A DNA stretch of 33,867 bases from Acanthamoeba sp. SK_2022b (taxonomy: Eukaryota > Discosea > Longamoebia > Acanthamoebidae): positions 1 to 33,867 of the forward strand of contig JANDJZ010000532.1 in NCBI GenBank assembly GCA_027943245.1, in the 5' to 3' direction. Position numbers and translations under genes: made by a program. The notes beneath the pieces were generated by a model. It did no database searches and was not told the origin of the DNA. It saw only the letters and a list, made by a program, of their open reading frames with translations. This document shows positions 1 through 10,183 of this stretch, one piece after another (positions within the stretch are counted from its first letter, which is position 1; each line of letters begins with the position of its first letter).

Positions 1-95
1 TCATGTTTTTGTATGAAGCTCTTTTTTTATTTGTGCTGTTTTGTACAAGAGGGGAAAAAATCAACCAGCGATCTGGTGAGTTGTATGTCGCACGA

Positions 96-703
96 TTATT
101 CCTCGCCGTCGTCGTCATCGTCGTCGGAGCCATCCTCTTCAGACTTGCCCGAGTCGTCGGATTTGCTCTTATTGTAGCTCGAGATCTCAGACGCGTACCT
201 CTCCTTGTCCTTGGCCGCCTTTTCCAGGTAGGGGGCCTTCTCATCATCGGACATGGACTTCCATTTGTCCGACACACGCTTGGTGAGATCGCCAAAGCTG
301 AGCCCGGGATTCTCCTGTTGTGTGGTGTGGTGGCGGTGAGATTTCTGCTTCCTTGGACTGAGCCGTTACGGCCAGAGCGCGCGAAACAAAGAGCAAAAGA
401 GAAAATAATTCTAAAATTGTTTTCAGGACACAAGATGTGAATTAGACCGTTACGATGAAGAGATAAGAAACGTACCGACTTGACTCGGGGCCTCTCCTCG
501 GTAGCGAAGATGATGTAGCCAGTGAGAGCACGCTTTGGCGCGTTGGGGTCCTTCTCCTTCTTGCCGCCCTTCTTCTTCTTGATGGCCTTCGCCTTCTTCA
601 CGGGGACCCTCTTCTTCTTCTCCGCCTTCTCGACCTTCTCGTCCGCCGCCTCCGGGTTGAACCTCGTCGGGGTCTTGCTGTTCCTCTTCGGCCTCTCGCT
701 CAT
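96..703 (-). CDS. HMG-box protein with acidic tail, HMGB/NHP6-like (2 exons)
   Basis: Probable non-sequence-specific DNA-bending chromatin protein. Exons on the minus strand are 703-476 and 314-96, giving 148 aa. The 161-nt intron is phase 0 with donor GTACGT and acceptor CAG. A Lys-rich N-terminus precedes a single HMG box that starts at DPNAPKRALTGY and runs through the helix-2 core KWKSMSDDEKAPYLEKA. The C-terminus is an acidic run (SEEDGSDDDDDDGEE), as in HMGB proteins. The start at 703 is the first Met, just 262 bp from the divergently transcribed MurL-like gene. A paralog lacking the acidic tail lies at 25777-26230 with its intron at the same codon. The family call is firm; the exact orthology (NHP6, HMGB or SSRP1-like) is not. 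Confidence 0.88.
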
Positions 704-965
704 CTTGGTCGGTAGAGACTGTTTACTTGGGTCTGCGCTGTGTAGGAAAAAGCTGTCCTGCAGGCCAGCCACGGTCATTTATGCGGAGGCGTCGGTTTGG
801 CGAGGAGCCGGTTGTCCGCAGACGCAACGGGACGCGGCCATTCGGTGCCGCTGTGCTTTCCGGCTTTGGCCGGGCCACCGGATCGAGTCCCGACGGGAAA
901 GTAAGAATTCAAGAAAATAAATCGAGAATAAAAGAAAGATTAAATAGAAGCTGCGTTCCGTTGCA
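704..965. promoter_or_regulatory. Divergent intergenic region, probable shared promoter
   Basis: This 262-bp gap separates two divergent start codons (HMG-box gene on the left, MurL-like gene on the right), so promoters and 5' UTRs of both must lie here. I see no clear TATA box or other named motif. Function is inferred from arrangement only. Confidence 0.4.
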
Positions 966-1984
966 ATGTGGGAGGACGGGGAAAATGATGAGGAGGGAGG
1001 CTTGTCGATGTTCGACGAGGACAAGAACGTGGAGTTTCTGTCCTATGATGGCTACGAAATCCAGTACGATCGCAACGTCCTCGTCTTCCGCTTCAGCTTC
1101 TGCGACGCCGTTCGCATGGCGCCGGAATTGAAAATCGATCTAAGCGGGTACCGTCAGCTTATGACTGAGTTGGCATCCATCTCCGCCGATGACGTTCGCG
1201 CTACGGTACAATGATTAAATATAATATTAATTTTCAATTTTAATATAAATATAAATTCCAATATATAATGCAAATAAATATATTGAATTATAAATAAATT
1301 ATTCCATTACGTATATCAGCTTACGTTGGTGGGCGTGCATTAGCGTATCAGGGACCGTCTGCGCCGTATGAAGAGGGCCGTGCGCGCGATGGGCATGGTC
1401 TACGGCGCGTGGTTCTACATGCGCTTCTACTGTCCGCGCATCGTCGTGCGCGCCGGGCCGCCCATGGGACCGCGCGAGCTCGCCTTCTGGCGCGAGCACA
1501 TCTACCTGCGCTCGCTAGGCGAGTTCTACTTTGTCAACAAACTCGACTTCCGCGGCGGCGTCGAGCTCGTGTGGGAGGGCGACGCCGACGCGGACGACGA
1601 TGAGCCTGTCGCATGCAATGTTGGCGTCGATGGGGTTCATGGTCACGAACGAGCGATGGGCGATGGGTGGTGGGAGACTCGCAAGCCCAAGGGCGTGCTG
1701 GTGCCGCTGGGCGGCGGCAAGGATTCCCTGCTCGCCTTTGAAATGCTCAAGCAAACAGGTGCCACGTAGCGGTGTTGCAGCATGTTGTTAAAAACTGATC
1801 TCTCCTCCATCATCATGTACCACCAACACAACACAACACAAACAGGGGCGCCGCTGATGTGGTTTTACCTGGCCGAGCGCTATGGCGAGTTCGATCGTAA
1901 CTGGCGACTGTCCGCCATCATCCGCGCCTCTGCCGAGCCTTCGGAGCAGACCGGCGAGTGCACCACCGGTGAGCCGCTCCGATG

Positions 1985-2046
<62 letters not shown>

Positions 2047-3353
2047 CATAGTCGATCTCATACAAGTCTTTGAGTCCATTCACAGACGCCACGCGCTGCC
2101 GCGGTCGTTCGCCGCCGTCGGCGGTGCCCCACGCCACGCTCGAAGGGCTGCGGGAGCTCGAGTTCAGCGACAAGCTGTGGAACAGCGACTGGCGCGCGCA
2201 CATCGCGCCCCAGTGTCCTCCCTGGGCCGGTACCGCATCGCACACTCGCCCTTCCTCCCCACACCGCCGCGCGTGTCAGCGCTGGACTCAGCTCCGCTCC
2301 GCGCCGCAGCCATGGTCGCCTTCTCGTCCGTGCTGGTGGCGCTTCTCAACGACCTCGACTTCATCGCCGTGGGCAACGAAAAGAGCGCCAACTTTGGCAA
2401 CACCACCTACCTCGGTACCGAGCGCAGCTCCCCCCCCCCCAAAGCAACCAACGCTCACGCACACACGACCCCGTGTGCGCTGTGCGCTGTGTCAGGCATG
2501 GATATCAACCACCAGTACGACAAGAGCCTGGCGTTCGAGCGGGAGTGCAACGCGTTCGTTCGGGAGCACATCACGGACGACGTCTACTACTTCTCGGCCC
2601 TCCAGCCCCTGTGGGAGGTCGACATCATGAGGCGCTTCCTCCGCCCGGGCTCCAACTCGCGCCGCAACTACCTCCACCTCTTCATCAGCTGCAACTTCCC
2701 GCTCGGTACCGAGCCCCCCCCCCCGCTGCGTTTGTAGTTCCCACCCGACCGTCGTGTGTGTCGCGTGCGTGGTGTCGCGTGGCGAGGGATCGCAGAGAAG
2801 GAGGGGTCGCGGTGGTGCGCCAACTGTCCCAAGTGCTGCTTCGTGTTCCTGCTTCTGTCGGCCTACCTCCCTCCTCGCGAGGTGTGGGCCGTGTTCGGCG
2901 ACAACCTCCTCGTACGCTTGCGCCCCTCACATCACACAACACACATTACACGCGCGCGCTCTGGGGCCAACCGCGCGGGACACGGCGTTGTTGTGGCGAT
3001 GGTCGCAGGAGCGCGAGTCGCTGTTCGCGATGTTCGAGGAGCTGCTGGGGCGCGAGGGGCGCATGAAGCCGCTCGAGTGCGTGGGCACCGACGACGAGGT
3101 GCGCCACTGCCTGGCGCTCACCCGCCGCCAGTACCGCCGCCACATGCCCCTCCACCCCCTGCCGGGCCTGTTCCGCCATCTTGGCGAGGAGGAAGATGGC
3201 GATGGCGATGGCGATGAACGAGAAGAAGGTAAGGGGCAAGGAGAGCAAGAAGCGATGGACGAAGAGGAAGGGGAGCGAAGGAGGCGCGAGGAATCGCTCA
3301 TCCCGCGATGGTGCTGGCCAGCGCTCTTCCCTCCAGATCTGCGAGTAGAATAA
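966..3353 (+). CDS. MurL-like PP-loop protein (relative of UDP-MurNAc-L-Ala-L-Glu epimerase), 8 exons
   Basis: Exons 966-1205, 1344-1758, 1846-1968, 2086-2229, 2310-2414, 2496-2705, 2796-2911 and 3009-3353 give 565 aa, with all phases consistent. Visible motifs are a PP-loop-like PLGGGKDS (about residues 201-208), GNEKSAN (329-335), NHQYDKS (347-353), a cysteine cluster C-x2-C-x2-CC (420-427) and then FGDNLL. This order matches what I remember of bacterial MurL, which epimerises the L-Glu of UDP-MurNAc-L-Ala-L-Glu to D-Glu using ATP. Amoebae have no peptidoglycan, so the substrate here is unknown; a general ATP-dependent PP-loop enzyme is the cautious reading. Intron 1 is AT-rich and intron 3 holds a CA microsatellite. 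A GTAAGG donor at 3229 and an acceptor at 3336 bound a 108-nt in-frame, stop-free segment that may be optionally spliced; it encodes the acidic, low-complexity C-terminus. Confidence 0.6.
1986..2044. repeat. (CA)n microsatellite in MurL-like intron 3
   Basis: About 29 perfect CA units lie between the donor at 1969 and the acceptor at 2085. The long TH/CV open frames across it are repeat artefacts. Confidence 0.98.
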
Positions 3354-3535
3354 AACAAAGAGGCAAACGCACTACGACGGCTGAACGTGAAGAAGATGGC
3401 AGTGACAGCACCGGATGGTGTGCAGCGAGCGTATTGAATGCGACGCTGAGCTCAGAGACGAGGCATAACATTTATTGGGAAGGAATAAATAACACGAGAT
3501 GAGAGAGAATGCGACTTACTGCGGAATGGATCGAA

Positions 3536-4099
3536 TTAATCGATCTGGCTGAGTCCCTGCTCCTGCTTGGCTTCGAGCATCATCCGCTCGTTCGCAGCTC
3601 CTTCGATGGCACCTTCTCCACCTTCGAGCTTCTGCTTGAGGAGAAGAACGATGGCACGCTGCGTACGCTTCTCGAGAGCGTCCAGCTTTCTCTCGATGTC
3701 GCGCTTGAGATCCCAATTTGGCTTCTTGGGGGCCAGAGCGAGCAGATCCTCGCCCCTCCTGCCCTCCATCATGATGAGCTTTCGATTGATCTCGCCCACC
3801 ATCGACGGCAGAGGCGCGGCTTCAATCCTCAATTCGCGCAGCAGGTTATCCCGAGGGACGTAGTTCCTGAATTTGAGCTTGCCTTCGTGCGGGTTAGGTT
3901 CCTTCCTCTTCTTCTTTCCCTCGCCCTTCTCGCCGGTGTGATCCTCGCCATCTTCATTGTCCTCATCGTCGCTTCCGCCCTCCCCTCGCCGTTCGTCATT
4001 TCCTTCGGGATCATCTTCGTCCATGTGCTGTGTTCGTCTGCGCATGTTGGGCTCCTCGTCCACCTCCATTCCCGCTCGCTCGTCGTCCTCAGCCGACAT
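3536..4099 (-). CDS. CCDC12: CCDC12/Cwf18-like pre-mRNA splicing factor (single exon)
   Basis: The 187-aa protein begins with an acidic, charged, low-complexity half (about residues 1-70), followed by the Cwf18/CCDC12 core: LKFRNYVPRD, then PKKPNWDLKRDIERKLDAL and KRTQRAIVLLLKQKL near the C-terminus. In yeasts and animals this family is a small component of the activated spliceosome (Prp19/NTC-associated), so a nuclear role in splicing is expected. It is intronless, unlike nearly every neighbour. The start at 4099 is the first Met and lies only 136 bp from the divergent nucleotidyltransferase start. The 3' end converges on the MurL-like gene (182-bp gap). Confidence 0.87.
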   Translation of the reverse strand: MSAEDDERAGMEVDEEPNMRRRTQHMDEDDPEGNDERRGEGGSDDEDNEDGEDHTGEKGEGKKKRKEPNPHEGKLKFRNYVPRDNLLRELRIEAAPLPSMVGEINRKLIMMEGRRGEDLLALAPKKPNWDLKRDIERKLDALEKRTQRAIVLLLKQKLEGGEGAIEGAANERMMLEAKQEQGLSQID

Positions 4100-4235
4100 T
4101 GATTGCGTCTCTTCTCTTGCTATCTCTCAATCGATTCTGGCCGACGCACAGAAAAAGAAGAAAAATTGTTGTGGTATGCGAGTTATTAAGCAGAATTATA
4201 ATAATTATACTAAGAGTATTATCCTGAACACCAAC
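4100..4235. promoter_or_regulatory. Divergent intergenic region between CCDC12 and nucleotidyltransferase
   Basis: Only 136 bp separate the two start codons. The nucleotidyltransferase side is AT-rich (about 4150-4230) in otherwise GC-rich DNA. It probably acts as a bidirectional promoter; this is inferred from position. Confidence 0.4.
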
Positions 4236-6345
4236 ATGGAAGCCGCCACGGACGACTGGCTACCTGATGCCGACGTGACGCTGCCTGCCGTACTCAAGGT
4301 GCAGCATTCCTTTTTCCAACAGTCCGGACCGGGAGTACAGATAAAACATAAAACCCTGACTGCGACACAGGCACTGGGCTTCCGCCCCCCGCCTGCAGGA
4401 GAGGGCCCTGGCGACAGCGGCGTGCCACTGCCACAGGTGCTCAACGTCTACCAGCTGGGCTCCCGCGTCTACCACACGTCCGAGCCCGGATCGGACTGGT
4501 AATACACCTGCCCGTCCGTCATCAGCACCGTGGTGCTGCCACGGCCACACCGTGAGTGTATGATGATGGAATTGGGCGTTCGCAGGGACTTCTTGTTCGT
4601 TGTGCCGGACGACTACGAGGGCACGAACCTCATCGACCGCGGCCAGTTCAACGCCTGTATCTACACCCTCGCCGCCTTTCGGGTACCTTTGTAATCCTCT
4701 CGCGAGCACCGCACGCCACCATTTGAATGGGAGAGAGGCCGACACATGGCCGGCGCCTCCTCTCCACCGTCGGATACGGCCATACTGCGCAGAAAGCACC
4801 GCTTCCCATCCGAACAGCGAAGTTAAGCTGCGCCAGGCGGTGTTAGTACTGGGGTGGGCGACCACCCGGGAATCCACCGTGCCGTATCCTTTTTGCTCTC
4901 TCTCTCTTTCGTGGGTACCGGCCAACATCTGCTGATCGCTTCTGCCCTCCCTGAGCAGGAGATGGTGAGGGACCACCACTTCATCGCCATGTACAGCGTC
5001 TTCCTGCCGCGCGAGAACGTGTGGCTCGAGGTAGCGCTACTACTCTGCACTCTTCGCCTGCCACACGCCGAGTCTTCGAGTCGCTGACTCCCCCTGGGGG
5101 ACATGCGTTTTGGCAGACCATCCCCGCAGACGCGCTGCTCCAGGACTGGACGGTTCAGGTGGACAAGCTTAAGAAGGCGTTCTTCATGAAGGCCTGCAGT
5201 TCGATGAATCGGGCCAAGGTCTACTGCAAGCAGGCCCACAAGCTGTCCCTCGGTTAACCTCACCCCCCCTCTCTTCTTCTCCCCTCTCCCTACTTCCAAT
5301 CCTTCAAACCTCTCCACTGCGCCTGGCTGACTGACATTCGTGGCTGGACGTATCCTGTGGGGGTGGGGGGCGATCGATCACAGAGCCTGAGAAGGCCAAG
5401 GCCGAACAGGACCAGCTCCTCCGCAAGAGCAAGAAGATGCTCACCCACTCGCTGCGGTGCGGCTCTTGCCAGTCGGGAGAGTTCGTCGCCATCGTGTTCC
5501 TCACACCGCACACACGCACGCACGCACACGCACAGGTACCTGCATTTCGGGATCCAGCTGTTCGAGCGGGGGCGGATCGAGGACTACCTGGTGGCCAACC
5601 CCTATTGGGAGGAGGTCCGGCCCATGACCTCGCTCCTCTGGGAGGACTACGAGCGCCGCTTCCGGCCCACCTACCTCCGACTCATGGAGCGCTTCCCCCG
5701 CAACCCCGTCAAGCCCATGGACCAGGCCAACGCCGTACGCACAGCACCCACACGCACACACGCACACGCACACACGCACACACACACGCACGCACACGCA
5801 CATGCATAGGTAGAGAGGTAGCGCTCATGAAGAGGCATGCGTGGCAGGTGCCACCGCTGTACAGGAAGTTCTATTGCTACCTGAACTCGCCCGAGCAGAC
5901 CAACACCAAGAACGATCGGAATGCGCTCGAGAGGGAGGTCCTCCACGTCATCTTCGAGCAGCGATCAGCGTCGACACAGACGGCGGCGGAGGAAAAGGAG
6001 GAGGAGGAGGTGGCTGACCTCGGGTTCGCGGCCTACTTCCCGGAGCACGCCGACCTCTACGCCGACGTCGAGCGGCGATTCGACGAGCTGTGCGCTCGCG
6101 TGCAGTCGACCTACGACCGCATCGCCGGCGAAGAGAGGCGAGGCGATGGCGATGGCGACCACAAGGACGACGGCAGCAGAGAGAAGGCGTTCGCGAAACG
6201 AGTGGCGAATGAGGAGTGGAAGGGCCTCCTGTTCCGCATGCGACGAAACGGGGCGACGGCTCACGACGTGCTCCTCCAGAGCGTGCCCCGCAACGTCCAC
6301 GCGTGGCTCGCCACCTCCCCCTCGGGCGAGAGCCACAAGCCATGA
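4236..6345 (+). CDS. DNA polymerase beta-type nucleotidyltransferase, RlaP-like (7 exons), hosts a 5S rRNA gene
   Basis: Exons 4236-4498, 4586-4682, 4959-5030, 5117-5252, 5384-5456, 5536-5734 and 5848-6345 give 445 aa. Exon 7 could instead begin at 5818, which keeps the frame and gives 455 aa. The nucleotidyltransferase signature is clear: GSR at residues 75-77, then SDWDF at 86-90 with D87 and D89 as the metal-binding pair, reassembled precisely across the intron 1 junction. A helical segment (HSLRYLHFGIQLFERGRIEDY) resembles the C-terminal part of bacterial RlaP-type nucleotidyltransferases linked to RNA repair; the true substrate is unknown. Intron 2 (4683-4958) contains a complete 5S rRNA gene in the same orientation. 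Introns 5 and 6 carry imperfect CA repeats. A damaged copy of the last exon lies antisense at 25330-25483. Confidence 0.68.
4772..4890 (+). rRNA. 5S ribosomal RNA
   Basis: This is a full-length 119-nt eukaryotic 5S rRNA. The first nine bases (GGATACGGC) pair perfectly with GCCGTATCC at the 3' end, forming helix I. The conserved loop CATCCGAACAG and box A-like AAGTTAAGC are present, as is the downstream internal control region with GGGTGGGCGACCACC. A run of five T at 4890-4894 is a standard RNA polymerase III terminator. I recognise the sequence as Acanthamoeba-like from memory. It sits wholly inside intron 2 of the nucleotidyltransferase gene, on the sense strand, 89 nt after the donor and 68 nt before the acceptor. 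Confidence 0.97.
4890..4894 (+). terminator. RNA polymerase III T-run terminator of 5S rRNA
   Basis: Five T follow helix I of the 5S rRNA directly, the usual Pol III stop. The next stretch is a CT-rich tract that leads to the intron acceptor. Confidence 0.8.
5742..5805. repeat. Imperfect CA/CGCA microsatellite in nucleotidyltransferase intron 6
   Basis: A CA tract interrupted by CG dinucleotides lies just after the GTACGC donor at 5735. A shorter version of the same kind (about 5505-5533) is in intron 5, running right up to its acceptor. Confidence 0.9.
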
Positions 6346-6509
6346 CTTCCCATCTCCAACGCACAGCACGTTTTGGAGACGCGAGATGTTTCTGTCTCCT
6401 GGCATGGGAGCGAGTGGTTGCAACACGAGAGAAAGGTGGACCTCAGTTGGTGGTGGAACGCTGTGGCGTCTTTACATTCGCCCGTTCGCTTGGACCACAC
6501 GGTCAATGA

Positions 6510-7538
6510 TCAACGAGCAAAGGCGGCCTGCTTGCAGCCCACAGGCAGGGGTCCTGCGTAGGCGTCGCAAATCGTCTTCAGCGGGTTGTCCGGACCGCCA
6601 ACGTAGGTCTGGCCGTTGATGATGGTCGTAGGTGTCTCCTGCACATCGGCAGCCACGTGTCACTCCGGTCAGCCCGTTGAGTTAGCGCGGGCAATCACTG
6701 GTTACGCACGTAGATGCCCTGAGCGTTGCTGTAGGCGATGGACTCCCTGAACAGTTGGGTGCCCAGCGGTCCCGTAGCACAGGCGTTGATCTTGGCGTAG
6801 TCCATGCCGCGCGTCTGCGCACGAGGAGATCGAGAGCGGGTGAGAAACGAGATCGGGTCGGCCCGTTGCAACGGTGCCACGCGACATGTGCCTGATTGGT
6901 GCAGGACGGAATGTTGTCTGGAATGTTCTTGTAGTCCCTCTGCATGCACACGGCGAGGTTCCACCAGCCCCAGGGGTCGTGTGCCACATTATGCCCGGCA
7001 CATCATACACACGCACACGCACACGACGATGAGTGGTGGGCTAATAGACACACTTTGCGCAATCACCACGTGTGTGTACCGTGAGGTTGTGTGCGCACAG
7101 AAGGAAGAGATCGCCCACGCACTCTCCAGGCCCTGGCACCACGTATACAGGAGTGAGCGTGTCCAGGCCATCATGAGGGAGGGGAGGAGGGCTCATGATG
7201 GGGCACACCGTGGAGGCACTCGAACTCGCCGCCGGAGTAGCGGCCGACGAAGAACTCCTGCATGTCCAGGATGTCACGTACGCCCGAAGCCTGCATCACC
7301 TGCGCGTTCCACTGCAGCTTGAACTGGCTGCAATACTGATGCGTCCAATAGGAAATCAACGCACAGCCGCCAGAGCGTGAGTAAGAGGTGTTGAAGATGA
7401 CGAAGGAGAGGAGAAGGTTGGTACGGGACACTTGGCCATTTCGAAACTCTGAACCTTGACCTTGGGGTAGGAGGCCCCCACCGCAGTATGGAAGATGAAC
7501 GCCAGCAAAATGATGCCCAAACACAAACGCAGCCGCAT
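6510..7538 (-). CDS. GILT-type lysosomal thiol reductase (6 exons, one junction unresolved)
   Basis: Minus-strand exons are 7538-7425, 7335-7209, 7132-7080, an exon ending at 6892 whose start near 7000 is unclear, 6814-6710 and 6638-6510. The protein starts with a signal peptide (RLCLGIILLAFIFHTAVGA), then KVKVQSFEMAKCP|YC, so the redox motif CPYC (residues 37-40) is rebuilt across intron 1. Next come the GILT signature pieces CLHG and GECVGDLF, later cysteines, and a C-terminal ETPTTIINGQTYVGG segment. GILT enzymes reduce protein disulfides at acid pH in the endolysosome, which suits a phagocytic amoeba. Intron 4 appears to be GC-AG (CAG|GCACAT at 6891). No AG acceptor precedes exon 4 in the frame needed for HDPWGWWNLAVC, so that boundary may be non-canonical or hold a sequence error. 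Confidence 0.8.
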
Positions 7539-7637
7539 CTTCGTTTTCTTCTTCGCTATTTGGCCACGGTCAGTTAGAAGAAATGAGGTCAAGAAAAGAA
7601 AAGAAAAGAAAAGAAAAAGAAAAAGCCATCGTGAGAG
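7539..7637. promoter_or_regulatory. 99-bp divergent gap with AAAAG repeat tract
   Basis: The start codons of GILT (-) and the MED17-like gene (+) are just 99 bp apart. Much of the gap (about 7591-7627) is a purine-only AAAAG pentamer tract on the plus strand. It must hold the promoters of both genes unless transcripts overlap; inferred from position. Confidence 0.45.
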
Positions 7638-8306
7638 ATGGAGGACAGCCCAGCTGCAGATGGAGTGCGCGTAACGGTGGACGCCGCGTGGAGCGACGAT
7701 CGTCAAGTGCTGTGCTACCTCGAAGACCCCGCCAATCCCGCCGCAGTCACCGAACAGCACGAAACGTACGCGCCCCCCACCATTTCTTTTCTTTTTAATT
7801 GAAAAAAAGATTATGATTTACGAATGCCGGGCCTTGTAGGGAGAAAGATGCACAGGAGCTGTTCACGCAGCGGGCACGGCAGGTGGACTTTTACAAATAC
7901 GAGAAGGGACGCGGGAAGGGCGACGAAGAGGGCACCGAGGCCCGGGCGCGCGAAGCACAGAAGAAGCGCGAGGAGCGCATGCGACTCGAAGCCACTCGCC
8001 GCGAAGCCATCTTTGCCCGCATGCGGTTCGGCCACCCCCTCCCCCCTCACAATCCCTCTACACGCCATCGATGAGAGCACGGGGTGGTGTGACCTCTCTC
8101 TGATATGACCGAACGGGCCACGACTGGCAGACACGCGATGGGCGAGATGGAGCTCATGCTGGGGTTCATCGACATGGCCCAGCGCGGCGAGCACCTCGCC
8201 ACGGCGCTCATCGAGAAGAAGCCGCCTCCGGTGTCGCGCGCGGTCGATTCGCTGGCCTTCACCATCCTCGCCAAGCAAAAGGTTCTTCGCGCCGAGTAGC
8301 GCTTGT

Positions 8307-8372
<66 letters not shown>

Positions 8373-8649
8373 CACAGGCGCACGCACGGCCCACTCCCCA
8401 CGCATCACTGGCCGCGGCTGACCGTGTGTCGTCGAATCGCGTGGTGGCAGCAAATGGAGAAGGCGGCCGGGGAGCTGACCAGGGCCGCCACGCGCTTGCG
8501 AGCCATCGTGGCGCGGGAGAAGCGGTACAGCGACGAGCTCCTCGCCCTCCGCAAGGAGGTCAAGCTCCGCGGCCGTCCGGCTCGCGCCGTTATGGCCGAA
8601 TACGCCACGCCTCTCAGCAGCGCTGGTATGCTCTCTCTCTCTCTGTCCC

Positions 8650-8703
<54 letters not shown>

Positions 8704-9762
8704 GGTCTGACGCTGCTGGCGATGATGGTGGCGGCGGTGGTCTCAGACTCGTGCGAGGTCGAGTTGCGGAAGACGCGCACGGGTGAGGTCGTGGTGCACA
8801 TGGCGCCTTCCCGCGTCGACAAGTCGCTGCGGGTCCTCACCACCCACCAGCCCTCCACCTACTCCCTGCCCTCGGCCACGCAAGGTGCGCCACATCTTCC
8901 CATCCACACTCAACGTTCCTCGTCGTCGTCTTCGTCGTCAACCCCCCCCCACACACAGGGCGAGAGGACGCCGAGGAGGCGACAGGTGTCACGGCGGCGA
9001 TCGCGCTTTTGTCGCGAGCCCAGCGATCCCAGTTCTGCTCCGAGCTGTTCCGCGAGGTCGGTGCCCCGTCGACGCCCCCGCCCCGCCCCTTTGGCGGCCG
9101 AGCCCACGCGCGCCTCCACTGACTCTCGTTCTCGCTCGCCTGCTCGCGCGTGGGCCCTGCTCGGCGCCTCTCCGCTGCTCAGCTGTCGGAGGGCGTGTCG
9201 GAGGCGACGCGCCAGGGCCAGAAGTCGGAGTGGTGGTGGTCGACCCACGCTCACGTGTTCGAGAACGAGATCACCTTCTACGACGCCACCGTCCGCGCTC
9301 GCCCGCTCTCGATCCGCCTGGCCTCGTCCCGCATTGCGCCTCCCGTGCGTGTCCCCCTCTGCATAACGCGCTTTACATTCCTTGGCTTCAACGCACGATA
9401 TGACTGTGGAGGCAAAGGAATCTGAGACGCGTGAATTCGCGGCGTGTGGCTGGTGGCGGTGGTGGTCTCGAGCAGGAGGGCACGGAGTGGGTGGAGGGCA
9501 TGGGCGAGGAGGACGCGCTGGCTATCCATCACCACGATGACGACGACCACAAGGACGGGGAGGGCAACATCGCCGACACCCTCACCGTTCTCCTCTTCAA
9601 GCTCTGGCGACAACACGTACGCGTGCACCTTTCCCCCTCACCCCCCCCCCTCTCGCCCCATTTGTTGTCGACTCATACTCAACTGTCGACCACAGCAAGA
9701 CCACATGCTTCGACTTCAGGTCAACCCTGCTCCCCCGACTCCGTCCTCACGAAGGTGATGCT

Positions 9763-9825
<63 letters not shown>

Positions 9826-10117
9826 CGCGCGCGCGTGGGCGTGCTGTGAGATGAGATGCGCATGCGCTGAAGGCCGGCGTTCTCCTTCAGGGTGGGCATC
9901 CGCATGGCCAACGCGGTGTTCGACACGTTCCGGCACCACTGCCTGCGACAGCGCCTGCACGCTCGCTTGAGCGCCCTGTGCTCGTCCACGCCCTTCCTCG
10001 CCGCGCATTGGTTCCTCTCCCCCAACTCGCCCACCGTCTCCTCCTTCAACGTCGTCTTCGCCTCCAGGTATGGGTTGCGCTGTGCGCGTGCGTATGTGTG
10101 TGCGTGTGCGTGTGCGT

Positions 10118-10183
<66 letters not shown>

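Noticed and set aside
1982..2737. Long open frames across CA/TG arrays (also near 8300, 8700, 9800, 10150, 18650)
   Set aside because: They are dinucleotide-repeat translations (TH or CV runs) spanning introns; the real exons use other boundaries.
3509..4102. 197-codon plus-strand open frame with hydrophobic stretches
   Set aside because: Antisense shadow of CCDC12; the minus-strand protein has clear family motifs.
4683..4958. 5S-like sequence as a pseudogene
   Set aside because: Helix I pairs perfectly, internal promoter elements are intact and a T-run terminator follows, so it looks functional.
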